DNA of 64,000 nucleotides from Alphaproteobacteria bacterium (GCA_024742485.1 JANSYK010000001.1:558001-622000), one strand, 5' to 3'; shown: positions 1 through 10,700, numbered from the stretch's first letter. The notes: a model not told the origin generated them from the letters alone. A program made the numbers and translations.

Positions 1-522
1 GGGCGGGTTCCGGTGTCAGATGAGCTCAACGAAGAAGTAACGCGCAAGCTTCTGCTTAAGATGCCAAGCCCGGCAACGGAAATCCGCGCCCGTGCCCTGG
101 CAATCGCGGCGGTCCGCGAAACCCATGAGGAAGTGGGTATATTCATCGCAGGAGACGGCAAACCCAGTCGTCAGACAAGCTGGAAGGCCTTTGCAGATCG
201 GGGCCTGGCGCCAAAACTGTCATCTTTGCGGTATGTCGCCCGCGCCGTCACGCCCCCCTATCAGAAACGTCGTTTCGATACCCGTTTCTTTGCCTGTTTT
301 CGAGACGAGGTGGGGCAGACAGACGCCGAGGCGAGCAATGAGCTTCTCGACCTGAAATGGGTGAAACTCTCGCAGGCCGATTCCCTTTCCATGCCGCGAA
401 TCACGCGGGCCATCATTGAGCATCTCCAGCGCGAACTGGCGTACGATGCGTCGCTTCCCTTTGGCCGCCCTGTTCCCTATTTTCATGCGCGATACGGCCA
501 CTTCACGCGCGAAGTCCTTTAG
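1..522 (+). CDS. Nudix hydrolase, 5' end outside window
   Basis: Partial gene: the frame is open from the first base, and the GTG at 13 is probably internal because the visible 169 residues lack the usual N-terminal beta strands. The second half of the Nudix box is clear (RETHEEVGI, residues 35-43 counted from the GTG) and supplies the metal-binding glutamates. The first Gly and Glu of the box are not conserved. Nudix enzymes cleave nucleoside diphosphates linked to another moiety; the substrate cannot be read here. It ends a few bases before the MFS gene, so the two are probably co-transcribed. Confidence 0.75.
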   Translation, partial: GRVPVSDELNEEVTRKLLLKMPSPATEIRARALAIAAVRETHEEVGIFIAGDGKPSRQTSWKAFADRGLAPKLSSLRYVARAVTPPYQKRRFDTRFFACFRDEVGQTDAEASNELLDLKWVKLSQADSLSMPRITRAIIEHLQRELAYDASLPFGRPVPYFHARYGHFTREVL

Positions 523-538
523 GACGAAATGGCAGTCC

Positions 539-1732
539 ATGGATACGCGCCCGGCAGAGCACGCCACACCGACGCAATCTGATCCCGCCATTCACTGGCT
601 GTCGATTTCGGCAGCCATAGCCGCGATCAGTGCGGTTGGGATTGCCCTTGGTCTTGGCCTGCCGCTGCTGAGTGTGGTTCTGCAAAATGCCGGCATTTCT
701 GCGACCATGATCGGATTGAATTCGGCCATGGCCGGCATAGCCTCCATTGCCATCGCACCCTTCTGCACCGGATTGGCACAGCGATTTGGTGTCGCCGACA
801 CCATGCTGGTAGCCATTGCCGTGGCGGCCGTATCGGCCATGGGGTTCTTTTGGGCACCGGATTTTTGGATTTGGTTCCCGCTCCGGGTGTCTTTTCACGG
901 CGCCATCACCGTGCTGTTCATCCTGTCAGAATTCTGGATCAATGCCGCCGCACCCCCTGCACGCCGGGGGTTTATCCTTGGGATCTACGCCACCGTCCTC
1001 TCGCTTGGATTTGCCACCGGACCCTTGTTGTTTTCGATCCTCGGAAGCGAGGGCGCATTGCCGTTCGTGGTCGGAACAGCGATCATCGTCGCTGCGGCAA
1101 TTCCCATTTTCATGGCGAGGCGCGAAAGCCCGGTCATCGCCAATCGCCCGAGCGGCCCTTTCCTGAAATTCGTGATCATGGTTCCAACGGCGACCGCAGC
1201 TGTCTTTGTCTTTGGTGCGGTTGAGTCGGGTGGTTTCTCACTGTTCCCGATCTATTCAAGTCGAATCGGATTCAGCGAAGCCGATGGCGCATTGCTGTTG
1301 ACGATGATCGGACTGGGCAATGTCCTTTTTCAAATTCCACTCGGCCTCGTATCGGACCGGGTCCGTGATCGCCGCATCCTGTTGTTCATCTGCGCCGCGG
1401 TTGGTCTGCTGGGCTGTCTGCTTTTGCCAATCCTGGCGTCGAATTGGTGGCTGCTTGCTACCGTGTTGTTTGTCTGGGGCGCGGTTGTCGCCGGCCTCTA
1501 TACGGTCGGCCTGGCCCATCTTGGATCCAAACTGGTTGACGGAGACCTCGCATCCGCCAACGCGGCCTTCGTTTTCAGTTATGCCATAGGCATGCTGATC
1601 GGGCCGCAGATGATCGGTCTTGCAATGGATGTCATGGGATCCAATGGCTTCGCCTACAGTCTTGCAGGGTTCTTCCTTCTTTACGTTGGATTGGCCATCA
1701 GCCGCATCATCTTCAGGCCTGCCACCGCGTGA
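539..1732 (+). CDS. MFS transporter
   Basis: About 397 residues with some 12 hydrophobic segments, the usual size for a major facilitator superfamily permease in the inner membrane. The frame is open further upstream into the Nudix gene, but ATG 539 gives a normal N-terminus (MDTRPAEH) just before the first membrane segment and follows an AGGA at 521-524. The motif between helices 2 and 3 is degenerate; a GLVSDRVRDRR loop appears in the second half, as in MFS motif A. The substrate is unknown. The gene follows the Nudix gene at 16 bp and may share its transcript. Confidence 0.85.
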   Translation: MDTRPAEHATPTQSDPAIHWLSISAAIAAISAVGIALGLGLPLLSVVLQNAGISATMIGLNSAMAGIASIAIAPFCTGLAQRFGVADTMLVAIAVAAVSAMGFFWAPDFWIWFPLRVSFHGAITVLFILSEFWINAAAPPARRGFILGIYATVLSLGFATGPLLFSILGSEGALPFVVGTAIIVAAAIPIFMARRESPVIANRPSGPFLKFVIMVPTATAAVFVFGAVESGGFSLFPIYSSRIGFSEADGALLLTMIGLGNVLFQIPLGLVSDRVRDRRILLFICAAVGLLGCLLLPILASNWWLLATVLFVWGAVVAGLYTVGLAHLGSKLVDGDLASANAAFVFSYAIGMLIGPQMIGLAMDVMGSNGFAYSLAGFFLLYVGLAISRIIFRPATA

Positions 1733-1744
1733 CAACAAATTGGC

Positions 1745-1772
1745 TTGACTTTTGCCCCATGATTTGTAGTTT
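1745..1772 (+). promoter_or_regulatory. Probable housekeeping promoter of rpmG
   Basis: TTGACT at 1745-1750, preceded by C as in the alphaproteobacterial CTTGAC consensus, then a 16-bp spacer and TAGTTT at 1767-1772. It lies about 70 bp before the rpmG start. The -35 is strong and the -10 weak. Confidence 0.45.
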
Positions 1773-1841
1773 CCGGCCAGAATTTCGCCGCAGACGCCGA
1801 TCGCTGTCCGCGGCTTCATTTATTCCAGGACAGGTATCACC

Positions 1842-2009
1842 ATGGCAAAAGCCACAACCATCAAAATCAAGCTGCAATCGACTGCGGATACGGGATTCTT
1901 CTATGTCACCAAGAAGAATAGCCGGACCATGACCGAAAAAATGGTCAAGACGAAATATGATCCGATTGCCAAAAAGCACGTGGAATTCAAGGAAACCAAG
2001 ATCAAATAG
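1842..2009 (+). CDS. rpmG: 50S ribosomal protein L33
   Basis: A 55-residue protein beginning [11 protein letters not shown] and ending EFKETKIK, which matches alphaproteobacterial L33 in length and in its [10 protein letters not shown] core. It is a small basic protein of the large ribosomal subunit. The zinc-binding cysteines of some L33 forms are absent, so this is the Cys-free type. It has its own promoter-like sequence upstream and a strong intrinsic terminator after it, which suggests a single-gene unit. Confidence 0.95.
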   Translation: MAKATTIKIKLQSTADTGFFYVTKKNSRTMTEKMVKTKYDPIAKKHVEFKETKIK

Positions 2010-2037
2010 TCGATCTGATTTCCGATAATCCTGACAC

Positions 2038-2071
2038 AAAAAAGCCGCTTCATAAACGAAGCGGCTTTTTT
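2038..2071 (+). terminator. Rho-independent terminator of rpmG
   Basis: AAAAAGCCGCTTC and GAAGCGGCTTTTT flank a 6-nt loop, about 30 bp after the rpmG stop. The A and T tracts on both sides mean it could work in both directions. Confidence 0.9.
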
Positions 2072-2075
2072 GATT

Positions 2076-2141
2076 GGGGGCTGGCCGGCATAGGCTGCGG
2101 TACGAGGAGGCCACAAATCCTAGAGCCGACCAGCCAACCCC
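2076..2141. other. Long imperfect hairpin, possible structured RNA
   Basis: GGGGGCTGGCCGGC (2076-2089) can pair with GCCGACCAGCCAACCCC (2125-2141), with one mismatch and a short bulge. Inner TAGG/CCTA segments (2091-2094 and 2119-2122) can extend the stem. The element sits in the 443-nt convergent space between rpmG and pleD. No tRNA, SRP RNA or terminator signature was recognised. Nothing else was identified in 2142-2452. Confidence 0.35.
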
Positions 2142-2452
2142 ACGACCCAGGAGATGCGGCGGACCTGAGCAACATGGGGTAGTCGAATCAACTTCGGGGC
2201 AAACAAAACAAACAGCGTTTCGCGGATGCCTCTATCCACAACATTTGCTCATCGGCGAAAAAAAATCAACGTTTTCTTAACTGTTTGACCACAGCGTTTG
2301 TCGGAATGGTAAACAGCAACCGGCGCGTCCTCACTTTTGATGTTAAGAATCAAGTGATTGCAACGCCCCGTCAATCCGGGACAGTGGCAGAGACTGTCAA
2401 GTCTTGAAGTGGATATTTCCGGCTGACGGAGATGGAAACGGCCAGTGAGTCG

Positions 2453-3829
2453 TCAGGCAGCTTCTTTGGCGACCACCCGGTTTCGACCCGAATTCTTGGC
2501 CTCATAGAGCGCCATGTCGGCTCGTTTCAACAGAAGATCGGCCGTCTCGCTGGGCCGGGAGAGCGCGGAAAGGCCAACCGACGCCGTAATGGCCAGCTCA
2601 AGGCCCTCGCCTCCCACTTCAAATGGCGTGGACGCAATTCCCAGGCGCAGGCGTTCGGCAATGGTCTGGGCCGTTTCAGCGTCCGTATCCGGCAGCACAA
2701 CAACAAATTCCTCACCGCCATGCCGGCACGCCAGGTCAATGCCGCGAATGGCAAGCCGAATGCGTTTGGCGAACTCCCGGATAACCAGATCACCGACATC
2801 ATGTCCATGCGCATCATTGACGCCCTTGAAGCGGTCAATATCGATCACCAGCACAGAAAGTGGCCGGCTGCGCGCCACGGAGCGTTCCATCAGCAATTGC
2901 AGATGGGTATCCAGATAGCGGCGATTATACAGACCTGTCAGCGGATCGGTCACAGCCAATTCGATTGTGTGCTGAACGCTCGAGCGAAGGCGGTCATTGT
3001 ACCGCTTTCGCCGGAACTGTGTGTTGCACCGGGCGATCAGTTCATTCGGCTCCACGGGGCGAATGATGTAGTCATTGACCCCAAGTTCCAGCGCACGATT
3101 GACAATATCCTCCTCACCTTGCTCGCAAACGAGCAGCAGGGGAATGAAACGTGTCCGCTCCAGTGAACGCAGTTGGGAACAAAGCCGAAGCGGGTCGTAA
3201 TTTTGAAAATTCGAACTGACAACGGCCAATTCATAGGGCTTTTCCGCAGCTTCAAACAACGCCGTTTGGGGATCCGACATGACGGTGACATCAGCCGTTT
3301 TGCGGAGGATATGGGCTATACGTTCTTGTGAACTGGTTCGATTGTCGACCAGCAGGGTCATGCCCTTGCCCTGATCCTCCTGACCGCCGGACTTCAGGAG
3401 ATGCTCCAGTCCGATATCCTTGGCTGTCTGCGCGCGAATACGCAGCTCATCCGTAAATGTCTTGAGACGCACCAGGCTCTTGACTCTTGCCATCAATTGC
3501 AGGTCATTCACGGGCTTGGTAAGGAAATCATCGGCTCCCGCATTCAGGCCCGTCACCCGGTCGGACGGCTGATCAAGCGCCGTGACCATGACCACCGGAA
3601 TATGCATGGTCAGCGGATTGGCCTTGAGCCTCTTGCAGACTTCGAACCCGTCCATGCCGGGCATCATGATATCGAGGAGGACCAGATCGACCAGACCGCC
3701 GTCGCATATGCGTAATGCTTCCTCGCCATTGGATGCCGTCAGCACCTCGAAATATTCTGCGAGAAGACGGGCTTCCAGCAATTTCACATTGGCCGGTATA
3801 TCGTCGACAACCAGGATGCGGGCAGTCAT
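2453..3829 (-). CDS. pleD: Response regulator diguanylate cyclase PleD
   Basis: A 458-residue protein with two receiver domains and a GGDEF domain, the architecture of Caulobacter PleD. The first receiver has acidic residues DD at 9-10, phospho-acceptor D53 and a KP motif. The second receiver is degenerate. The output domain carries GGEEF at 371-375 and the inhibitory c-di-GMP site RGID at 362-365, five residues ahead. Phosphorylation by the PleC/DivJ system is expected to trigger dimerisation and c-di-GMP synthesis at the cell pole. It follows divK by 19 bp in the same direction. Confidence 0.96.
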   Translation of the reverse strand: MTARILVVDDIPANVKLLEARLLAEYFEVLTASNGEEALRICDGGLVDLVLLDIMMPGMDGFEVCKRLKANPLTMHIPVVMVTALDQPSDRVTGLNAGADDFLTKPVNDLQLMARVKSLVRLKTFTDELRIRAQTAKDIGLEHLLKSGGQEDQGKGMTLLVDNRTSSQERIAHILRKTADVTVMSDPQTALFEAAEKPYELAVVSSNFQNYDPLRLCSQLRSLERTRFIPLLLVCEQGEEDIVNRALELGVNDYIIRPVEPNELIARCNTQFRRKRYNDRLRSSVQHTIELAVTDPLTGLYNRRYLDTHLQLLMERSVARSRPLSVLVIDIDRFKGVNDAHGHDVGDLVIREFAKRIRLAIRGIDLACRHGGEEFVVVLPDTDAETAQTIAERLRLGIASTPFEVGGEGLELAITASVGLSALSRPSETADLLLKRADMALYEAKNSGRNRVVAKEAA

Positions 3830-3848
3830 TGCGAATTATCCTTTGACA

Positions 3849-4220
3849 TCAAGCGTCGCCCAAATACGTCTTTATGGTTTCAACGAATTTTGGAACCGAG
3901 ATCGGTTTGGACATATACGCTTCGCAGCCCCCTTGACGTATACGTTCTTCATCACCCTTCATCGCAAATGCCGTAACGGCAATTATCGGGATGGAGTGCA
4001 GCTCATCATCTTCCTTCAGCCATTTGGTAACCTCTAGACCCGAGACCTCCGGCAACTGAATGTCCATCAAGATGAGATCTGGGCGGTGTTCACGTGCCAG
4101 ATCGAGTGCCTCCAGTCCGTTGCGGGTCTGGATCGTGTCATAGCCGGACGCTTCAATCAGATCACGAAACAGCTTCATATTGAGTTCATTGTCCTCGACA
4201 ATCATCACTCGCTTCGGCAT
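3849..4220 (-). CDS. divK: Single-domain response regulator DivK
   Basis: A 123-residue stand-alone receiver domain. The frame is open further upstream, but the start at 4220 gives the canonical [14 protein letters not shown]. Acidic residues are at 9-10, the phospho-acceptor is D53 (LILMDIQLP), and an MSKP lysine lies near residue 105. DivK relays DivJ/PleC signals to control CtrA phosphorylation in the alphaproteobacterial cell cycle. The divK-pleD order is typical of Hyphomicrobiales and Caulobacter. Confidence 0.96.
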   Translation of the reverse strand: MPKRVMIVEDNELNMKLFRDLIEASGYDTIQTRNGLEALDLAREHRPDLILMDIQLPEVSGLEVTKWLKEDDELHSIPIIAVTAFAMKGDEERIRQGGCEAYMSKPISVPKFVETIKTYLGDA

Positions 4221-4343
4221 ATCCCGTGCTCCGCTCCCGTCCCCACTTGCCCTTGTTTCGCCAGTCGCTATGCTGCCACCGACAAGGGCAATCGGCCAAT
4301 CGTCGACCATCCTAACGTGATTTGGTTGAAGAAAAGCAAACTC

Positions 4344-4649
4344 GTGCATTCAAATCGATTCGAAACCGAAAATAATCTCGAAACGGAATTGCTCTGCGCC
4401 GATATTCTGGGCTGGATCGCCGCCGACGAGACATTGATGGCCCGCTTTCTGGCACTGTCGGGCCTGACGGCCGACACGCTGCGCCATGCGTCGACGGGAT
4501 CCGGATTCTACTCCGGGGTCCTTGCCTTTCTGATGGGGCACGAGCCAACACTGATCGCCTATTGCGAAGACCGAGACACGGCACCTGAACGGATTGTTGA
4601 GGTGTGGCAGAAGCTGGAGTATTCCGCTCACCCAGACGCAAATCCATGA
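4344..4649 (+). CDS. DUF3572 family protein
   Basis: A small acidic protein of about 101 residues with the pattern [22 protein letters not shown], which I recognise as the DUF3572 family found beside divK in Hyphomicrobiales; its function is unknown. The start is uncertain: GTG 4344 gives a normal length, TTG 4326 is an alternative, and neither has a strong ribosome binding site. The stop overlaps the next gene's start by 4 bp (ATGA), so the two are probably translationally coupled. It is divergent from divK. Confidence 0.8.
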   Translation: MHSNRFETENNLETELLCADILGWIAADETLMARFLALSGLTADTLRHASTGSGFYSGVLAFLMGHEPTLIAYCEDRDTAPERIVEVWQKLEYSAHPDANP

Positions 4650-5317
4650 AAGATGCCGCCGATCTCAGGGGACTGAACGACGTTCGCCTGAGCGACCGCC
4701 CGCTGATCATTTGTGATGTTGACGAGGTGGCATTGGAGTTCGTGGCACCGTTCAGTGCCTATCTCCGGTCTCAGGGGCTGGAATTGCTGCCCCGCTCCTT
4801 TCGGTTAACGGGCAACGTGGTTTCTTTGGAGAGCGGACGGGAAACTCCGGCAGAAGAGATTCGCGCGCTGCTTGATTCCTTTTTCGCCAGTCAGATGGAT
4901 TGGCAGACCCCCGCCGATGAAGTCGCTGCAAGCCTGTCAGCGTTGCACGACATAGCGAACATTCTCTTTCTGACCGCCATGCCGGTGCGCCACTATGATG
5001 TTCGCCGAGCCCTGTTGGACCAGCATGACCTGCCCTTCCCGCTTGTCGCGACGGAGCGCGCCAAGGGACCGCTGATCGCACATCTCCATGGCGACCGATC
5101 CCATCCGTTGTTTTTCATCGACGATCTCGCGCCAAACCTGCACTCGGCGAAACAATACGCGCCCCATGCCACTCTCGTGCATTTCATGGCAAATGAGACC
5201 TTTCGAGCCTTGGCACCCCATGCGGGTGATGATGTCAGCTCCGCTTCCAACTGGCGCGAAATCGAAGACATCATTACCGGCCACGTCGCCGCCAATACCG
5301 CGAACAACAGCGCTTGA
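4646..5317 (+). CDS. HAD-like phosphohydrolase of unknown substrate
   Basis: A 223-residue protein with HAD superfamily motifs in order: DVDEV (nucleophile D24, acid/base D26), FLTAMP (motif II Thr near residue 110), a Lys in ERAKGP (motif III) and FFIDDL (motif IV acidic pair). All catalytic residues are present, so it is probably an active phosphatase. ATG 4646 lies inside the stop of the DUF3572 gene. The substrate cannot be deduced, and the DUF3572 neighbour is equally uncharacterised. Confidence 0.7.
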   Translation: MKDAADLRGLNDVRLSDRPLIICDVDEVALEFVAPFSAYLRSQGLELLPRSFRLTGNVVSLESGRETPAEEIRALLDSFFASQMDWQTPADEVAASLSALHDIANILFLTAMPVRHYDVRRALLDQHDLPFPLVATERAKGPLIAHLHGDRSHPLFFIDDLAPNLHSAKQYAPHATLVHFMANETFRALAPHAGDDVSSASNWREIEDIITGHVAANTANNSA

Positions 5318-5377
5318 TCGGCTGACGGAACCGTCGTAAATCTAATTTGTTCAACATTTGTTCCCGGTGTCGTTACT

Positions 5378-6712
5378 GTGACAGCCAATGACCACAATCC
5401 GGATTTTGGGTTCTGCCGCGACTGCCTTTCCTATCTGGACCGGCACGTCATACGCTGTCATGCCTGCGGCAGCCCGCGTGTTCTGCGCCATGATGAACTC
5501 TATCGGCTGACAGTCGCCCATATCGATTGCGATGCGTTCTACGCAACGGTGGAAAAACGCGACAATCCCGAACTTGCTGACAAACCCGTGATCATCGGCG
5601 GCGGCAAACGGGGTGTGGTGTCGACCGCATGTTACCTCGCCCGGATCAATGGCGTACGGTCCGCCATGCCGATGTTCAAGGCCCTGAAAGCGTGTCCGGA
5701 CGCGGTCGTGGTCAAACCCGACATGGAAAAATACAGTCGCGTCGGACGGCAGGTTCGTCAGATGATGGAGGAGCTGACCCCGCTGGTGCAGCCCATATCG
5801 ATTGACGAAGCCTTTCTGGAATTGTCCGGTACCGAAGCGCTGCATCGAAACCCGCCCGCGCGCACGCTGGCCGAATTTGCAAAACGTGTTGAAGACGAAG
5901 TCGGCATAACCGTTTCCATCGGCCTCTCCTATTGCAAATTTCTGGCAAAGGTCGCGTCGGACATGGAAAAGCCCCGCGGATTTTCGATTATCGGCGAAGC
6001 AGAAGCGCTGGATTTTCTGAAGGTCCAACCGGTGACGAAAATCTGGGGCGTCGGAAAGGCATTTGAAGCCGCGTTGAAAAAAGATGGGATCACAACCATC
6101 GGTCAGCTCCAGCAGATGGATGAAAACCTGCTGATGCGGCGTTATGGTGCAATCGGGCAGCGTTTGTTTCACCTGTCACGCGGCCAGGATGCGCGGCAGG
6201 TTCACACCCGCGACAATGCCAAGAGTGTTTCCTCCGAAACCACTTTCAACAGTGACCACGCCGATCGCGAAACTCTGGTCCCGATCTTGCGCTCTCTTTC
6301 GGAAAAGGTCTCGCAGCGCCTCAAAAAGAGCAACATCGCCGGCCATACTGTGGTGCTGAAGCTCAAGACCACAGATTTCAAGATCAGAACGCGCAATCGC
6401 CGTCTCGACGATCCGACCTGCCTGGCCGATCGGATTTTTCACACCGGGCTGGCTTTGCTCGAACGGGAAATGGATGGCACACAATTCCGGCTATTGGGCA
6501 TCGGCGTGTCCGATTTGACAATGGCAGATCTGGCCGATCCGCCTGACCTGGTGGACAAGGAAGCCACCAAGCGGGCAATTGCCGAGCACGCGATCGACAA
6601 GGTGAGGGACAAGTTCGGACGCAAGGCGGTCGAAACCGGCTACACATTCGGCAGGCAGGCCGCCGCTGCGCCGCAACGCGACAGGGACGTGGACAAGTCC
6701 AAACCGCGATAA
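5378..6712 (+). CDS. dinB: DNA polymerase IV with N-terminal zinc ribbon
   Basis: A 444-residue Y-family polymerase for translesion synthesis. The palm has [15 protein letters not shown] (D50, D52) and SIDEAFLEL (D143, E144), the metal-binding catalytic set. GVGKA in an HhH segment and a C-terminal little-finger region follow. Ahead of the palm lies an extension with C13-x2-C16 and C27-x2-C30, a probable zinc ribbon absent from the enterobacterial enzyme and seen, from memory, in rhizobial DinB. The GTG start at 5378 is the only one that keeps this extension. Confidence 0.94.
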   Translation: MTANDHNPDFGFCRDCLSYLDRHVIRCHACGSPRVLRHDELYRLTVAHIDCDAFYATVEKRDNPELADKPVIIGGGKRGVVSTACYLARINGVRSAMPMFKALKACPDAVVVKPDMEKYSRVGRQVRQMMEELTPLVQPISIDEAFLELSGTEALHRNPPARTLAEFAKRVEDEVGITVSIGLSYCKFLAKVASDMEKPRGFSIIGEAEALDFLKVQPVTKIWGVGKAFEAALKKDGITTIGQLQQMDENLLMRRYGAIGQRLFHLSRGQDARQVHTRDNAKSVSSETTFNSDHADRETLVPILRSLSEKVSQRLKKSNIAGHTVVLKLKTTDFKIRTRNRRLDDPTCLADRIFHTGLALLEREMDGTQFRLLGIGVSDLTMADLADPPDLVDKEATKRAIAEHAIDKVRDKFGRKAVETGYTFGRQAAAAPQRDRDVDKSKPR

Positions 6713-6875
6713 CATCAGAATTGCATGGCATTCAGGTTTGAACAGAACCGGCCACTCCTGAATAATCCAATGAAATCTGCGGCTTTCACCGTCGTCACAT
6801 GACTGACGCGATTTGAAGCGGTCCAGGATTTGGCAATGATCACTGATGCACAAGCCCGACAAAGGAGAGCCGGAT

Positions 6876-7712
6876 ATGCCCCGCGCGGATATTGAGGAGA
6901 TCCGTTCCTTTTTTGCAAAATTGATGGCTGCGGCGAGCGGATCGAACGACCCGCGGCTTGAACGCATATTCGAACTCGTGCCGCGAGAGGCATTCATGGG
7001 TCCCGGCCCGTGGCAGATTCGTGCCGGCCAAACCTATGTGGAGACCCCAAGCGACAATCCTGCCTATTTGTACCAGAATGTGTTGGTAGCATTGGATGCC
7101 GAACGGCAAATCAACAATGGCGAACCATTCCTGCACGCACGATGGCTCGGACTGGCGGCCCCGCAGGCCGGTGAGACTGTCACTCATATCGGTGCGGGCA
7201 CCGGATATTATTCAGCAATCCTGTCGATGCTGGTCCTTCCCGAAGGGGCGGTCATGGCGTATGAGATCGACGAAAGGCTTGCCGAGCGGGCAAGATACAA
7301 CCTCAAGCCATTTGAAAATGTGTCCCTGGTCGGCGACAGCGCCGTCTCAACATCTCTTCCGCCGTCCGATCTGATTTACGTGAATGCCGGGATCGTCGAA
7401 CCCCCGGTCAATTGGCTCGAGGCGCTCAAACCAGGTGGCAGGCTGATCGTGCCGCTGTGCCAACCCCAGAAGGCCGGGGTCGCAATGCTGATAACAAAAC
7501 GGAGTGGCGGTTTCGAAGCAAAGCCCGTCATGCCGGTTTGGTTCATCCCCTGCATCGGGGCGTCGGAAATCGCTGCAAACATCGGCGAACCGGATATGGC
7601 GAAAGCCTGGAATATTCGATCCGTTCATTACACAAAGCTCCGCGCCCCCGACGACACGCTCGTTATCGAAGGAAAGCACATCTGGTTTTCTTCTGAGGCG
7701 ATTGAACGATAG
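6876..7712 (+). CDS. PIMT-like methyltransferase
   Basis: A 278-residue protein resembling protein-L-isoaspartate O-methyltransferase: an N-terminal VPREAF segment, then HIGAGTGYYSAILS as SAM-binding motif I, an acidic residue at the end of strand 2 (YEIDERLAERAR), and LKPGGRLIVPL. ATG 6876 is preferred over ATG 6846 because AAGGAG stands 8 nt before it. It is longer than classic Pcm and lacks the full Pcm signature, so true isoaspartate repair is not certain. It converges with the RND pump genes. Confidence 0.7.
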   Translation: MPRADIEEIRSFFAKLMAAASGSNDPRLERIFELVPREAFMGPGPWQIRAGQTYVETPSDNPAYLYQNVLVALDAERQINNGEPFLHARWLGLAAPQAGETVTHIGAGTGYYSAILSMLVLPEGAVMAYEIDERLAERARYNLKPFENVSLVGDSAVSTSLPPSDLIYVNAGIVEPPVNWLEALKPGGRLIVPLCQPQKAGVAMLITKRSGGFEAKPVMPVWFIPCIGASEIAANIGEPDMAKAWNIRSVHYTKLRAPDDTLVIEGKHIWFSSEAIER

Positions 7713-7755
7713 GCATGACCGCTGTTGTCGTCGATACATGCAGGCCGGGATGCGA

Positions 7756-10700
7756 TTACCCTGCAGAGTCCTGCGTTGCCGCCGCCGGCGGTGACTTGGC
7801 GCTCTTCTCGCGCAGTTTTTCAATTGCCGTATAGAGCACCGGGATCATCAGCAAGCCGACCGTGCTGTCGATTACCATGCCCGCAAAGACCGGCAGCCCG
7901 ATGGAAATACGGCTTGAGGCCCCTGCTCCGTCCGCCAGAACCAGCGGAAGCACCCCGACGATGAAGCAAAGACCAGTCATTGTGACCGGCCGAAAGCGCG
8001 TATGCGCCGCACTGATGGCCGCCTCGGTTATGCTCATGCCTTCATCCCGCCTGTTCTTCGAAAACTCAACCAGCATGATGGCCTTCTTGGCCGCCAGACC
8101 GATCAGAAGAACAATGCCGATCTGCGCGTAGATATTGTTGTTGAGAACAGGAATAAAATACAGCGGAAGCACGGCACCGAACACCGCAAACACGGTCGAG
8201 CACATGACCGACACCGGCAGCATCCAGCTTTCATATTGGGCAACAAGGCACAAATAGGCGAAGGTCAACGCCAACAGGAAGATATAGATCACGAAGGAAC
8301 CGGCCTCGATCTCCTGCAACGAGACGCCTGTCCACTCGATCGAATAACCCTCCGGCAGCGTTTCGGCCGCAATCTTCTCGAAAGCCGCAATGCCTTCCCC
8401 AGTGCTGAACCCCGTATTGGTCAGCCCCTGGACAGCTGCCGATCGGACGAGATTGTAGCGAGTAACAGCATCCGGACCGAGCACGGGCTCCGTGCTGACC
8501 AACGTGCTGAGCGGGATCATGTCGCCGGACGAGCCTTTGACATAGATGTCACCGATGTCATCGAGCGACTGTCGATAGGATGCCTCGGCCGCCAGAATGA
8601 CCCAGTAAATTTTCCCGTCGAGGAGGAAATTGTTCACATACATGGATCCGAGATTGGCCTGCAGCGCCGTGAAGATATCACTGACATTGGCGCCAAGCGC
8701 CTCGGCTTTGGCACGGTCAAGCGAAACCGTGTATTGCGGTGAGCCTGTTGAAAGGGAGCTGAAAGCCTGCATGAAAACCGGATTTGCACTGGTCGCCGAC
8801 AGGACCGCATTTGTCACGAAACCCAGCTGCTCCACACTGGCATTCCGGTCGTCCTGAATCTGCGCTGCAATCCCTCCTGAAATCCCTAGCCCGTCGATGG
8901 GCGGAAGCGGGAACACGAATGAGGTCGCCTCCGGCACCGCAGACAGCTTCCGGTTCAGTTCGCCGAGGATATTGTACCATTGCGTTTGCGAGCTCTTGCG
9001 CTCGTCCCACGGCGCAAGGATCGCAATCAGGGTGACATAATTCGGTCCGTTGCCCGAGATGATGCTGAAGCCCGAAACCGAGATCACATCAATCACGCCG
9101 TCGACCTCCTTGGCGATGTCGGACATGGTCCTGGCCACATTGCCGGAGCGCTGCAGGGAAGCACCTTCCGGCAGTTCGACATTCGCAAAGAGAACCCCCT
9201 TGTCCTCCAGTGGAATGAAGCCGGTTGGCGTGACCATCAGCATGTAGATGGTCGCGCCGACAAAAGCCGCAAAGATCAGGAGCGATACGATCAAATGACG
9301 CAACATCCGACGCACCAGCCAGACATAGCCGTCGCGAATTCGATCGACCGTCCTCGGAACAATTTGCATGATGCCGCCGGAATTGCCGGTCGACCGGCGC
9401 AGCAGCATGCTGCAAAGGGCTGGCGCCAAGGTCAACGCGTTGATGGCCGACAAGCCGAAGGCAACCGTGATGGTCAAGGCGAACTGAAGGTAAATGCGGC
9501 CGGTAATACCGGGGAAGAAGCACACCGGGACAAAAACCGCGGCCAAGACAAACGTTGTGGCGATGATCGGACGTGTGACCTCGCCCATCGCTTTCAGCGT
9601 GGCCTCGCGGGGTGGAAGGTCATCCTCATCCATCACCCGTTCGGTGTTCTCGATAATGACGATTGAATCGTCCACGACGAGCGTGATCGCCAGAATGATG
9701 CCGAAAAGTGTAATGAGATTGGCGCTGAACCCGATCAGGAAGAGAATCCCCATCGTGCCCAGCAGTGAAACCGGAATGGCGATGGCCGGCACCAGCACGG
9801 CGCGCCAGCTCATCAGGAAGAGAAAGACCACGGAGACGACGAGAACAGTTGTTATGGCCAATGTCAGAACGATTTCCTGAATGGACGCCCGGACGGCCTT
9901 CGTCACGTCGTAAAGAAGCTGGTATTCAACCCCTTCGGGAAAGCTCGTCTTCATCGCCTCCAGCTCGGCATAGATGCTGGTTGCGACATCCAATGCGTTG
10001 GCGCCCGGTGCCTGGTAGATCGCGATGGATGCTGCCGGCTTGTTGTTGAGCGCCGAATAGGCCGAATAGGAACGCGATCCAAGCTCGACCCTGGCAATGT
10101 CTTTCAGCCTTACCAACTGGCCGGATGCATCGCCGGAAACAATGATTTCGCCGAATTCCTCGGCGGTTTCCAAAAGGCCCTTTGCCTGCAGGGTAAACTG
10201 AAAATCGGTTTCGCCGACGAAGGGAGGGCCACCGATCTGACCAGCTGTCGCCTGGACATTTTGTGCCTGTATGGCCTTTGAAACATCAGACGTGGTCAAC
10301 CCGAGCGACGTCATCTGATCGGGCCGCATCCAGACCCGCATACTATAGTCAAGTGGTCCGAACTGCGAGACACTGCCAACACCTGAAATCCGCGCCAGCG
10401 TGTCCTGCATGTGGATCGACGCATAGTTGCTCAGATAGAGCGCGTCCCGTGACTCGTCTGGCGAGATCAGATTGATCACCAACAACATGCTGGAGGATTG
10501 CTTCTTGGTCGTAACGCCCTGCTGGGTCACAGAACTCGGCAGCAATGGCTGGGCAAGCGAGACCCGGTTTTGAACATTGACCGCTGCGATATCCGGATCG
10601 GTCCCGACCTCGAATGTGATCGTCAACTGGTAGGTTCCGCTGTTCGAACTGGTCGAGGACATGAAAAGCATGTTGTCGACGCCATTGACCTGTTCTTCGA

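Noticed and set aside
2432-3166. Plus-strand open frame antisense to pleD
   Set aside because: It mirrors the GGDEF-coding region and shows no recognisable protein features.
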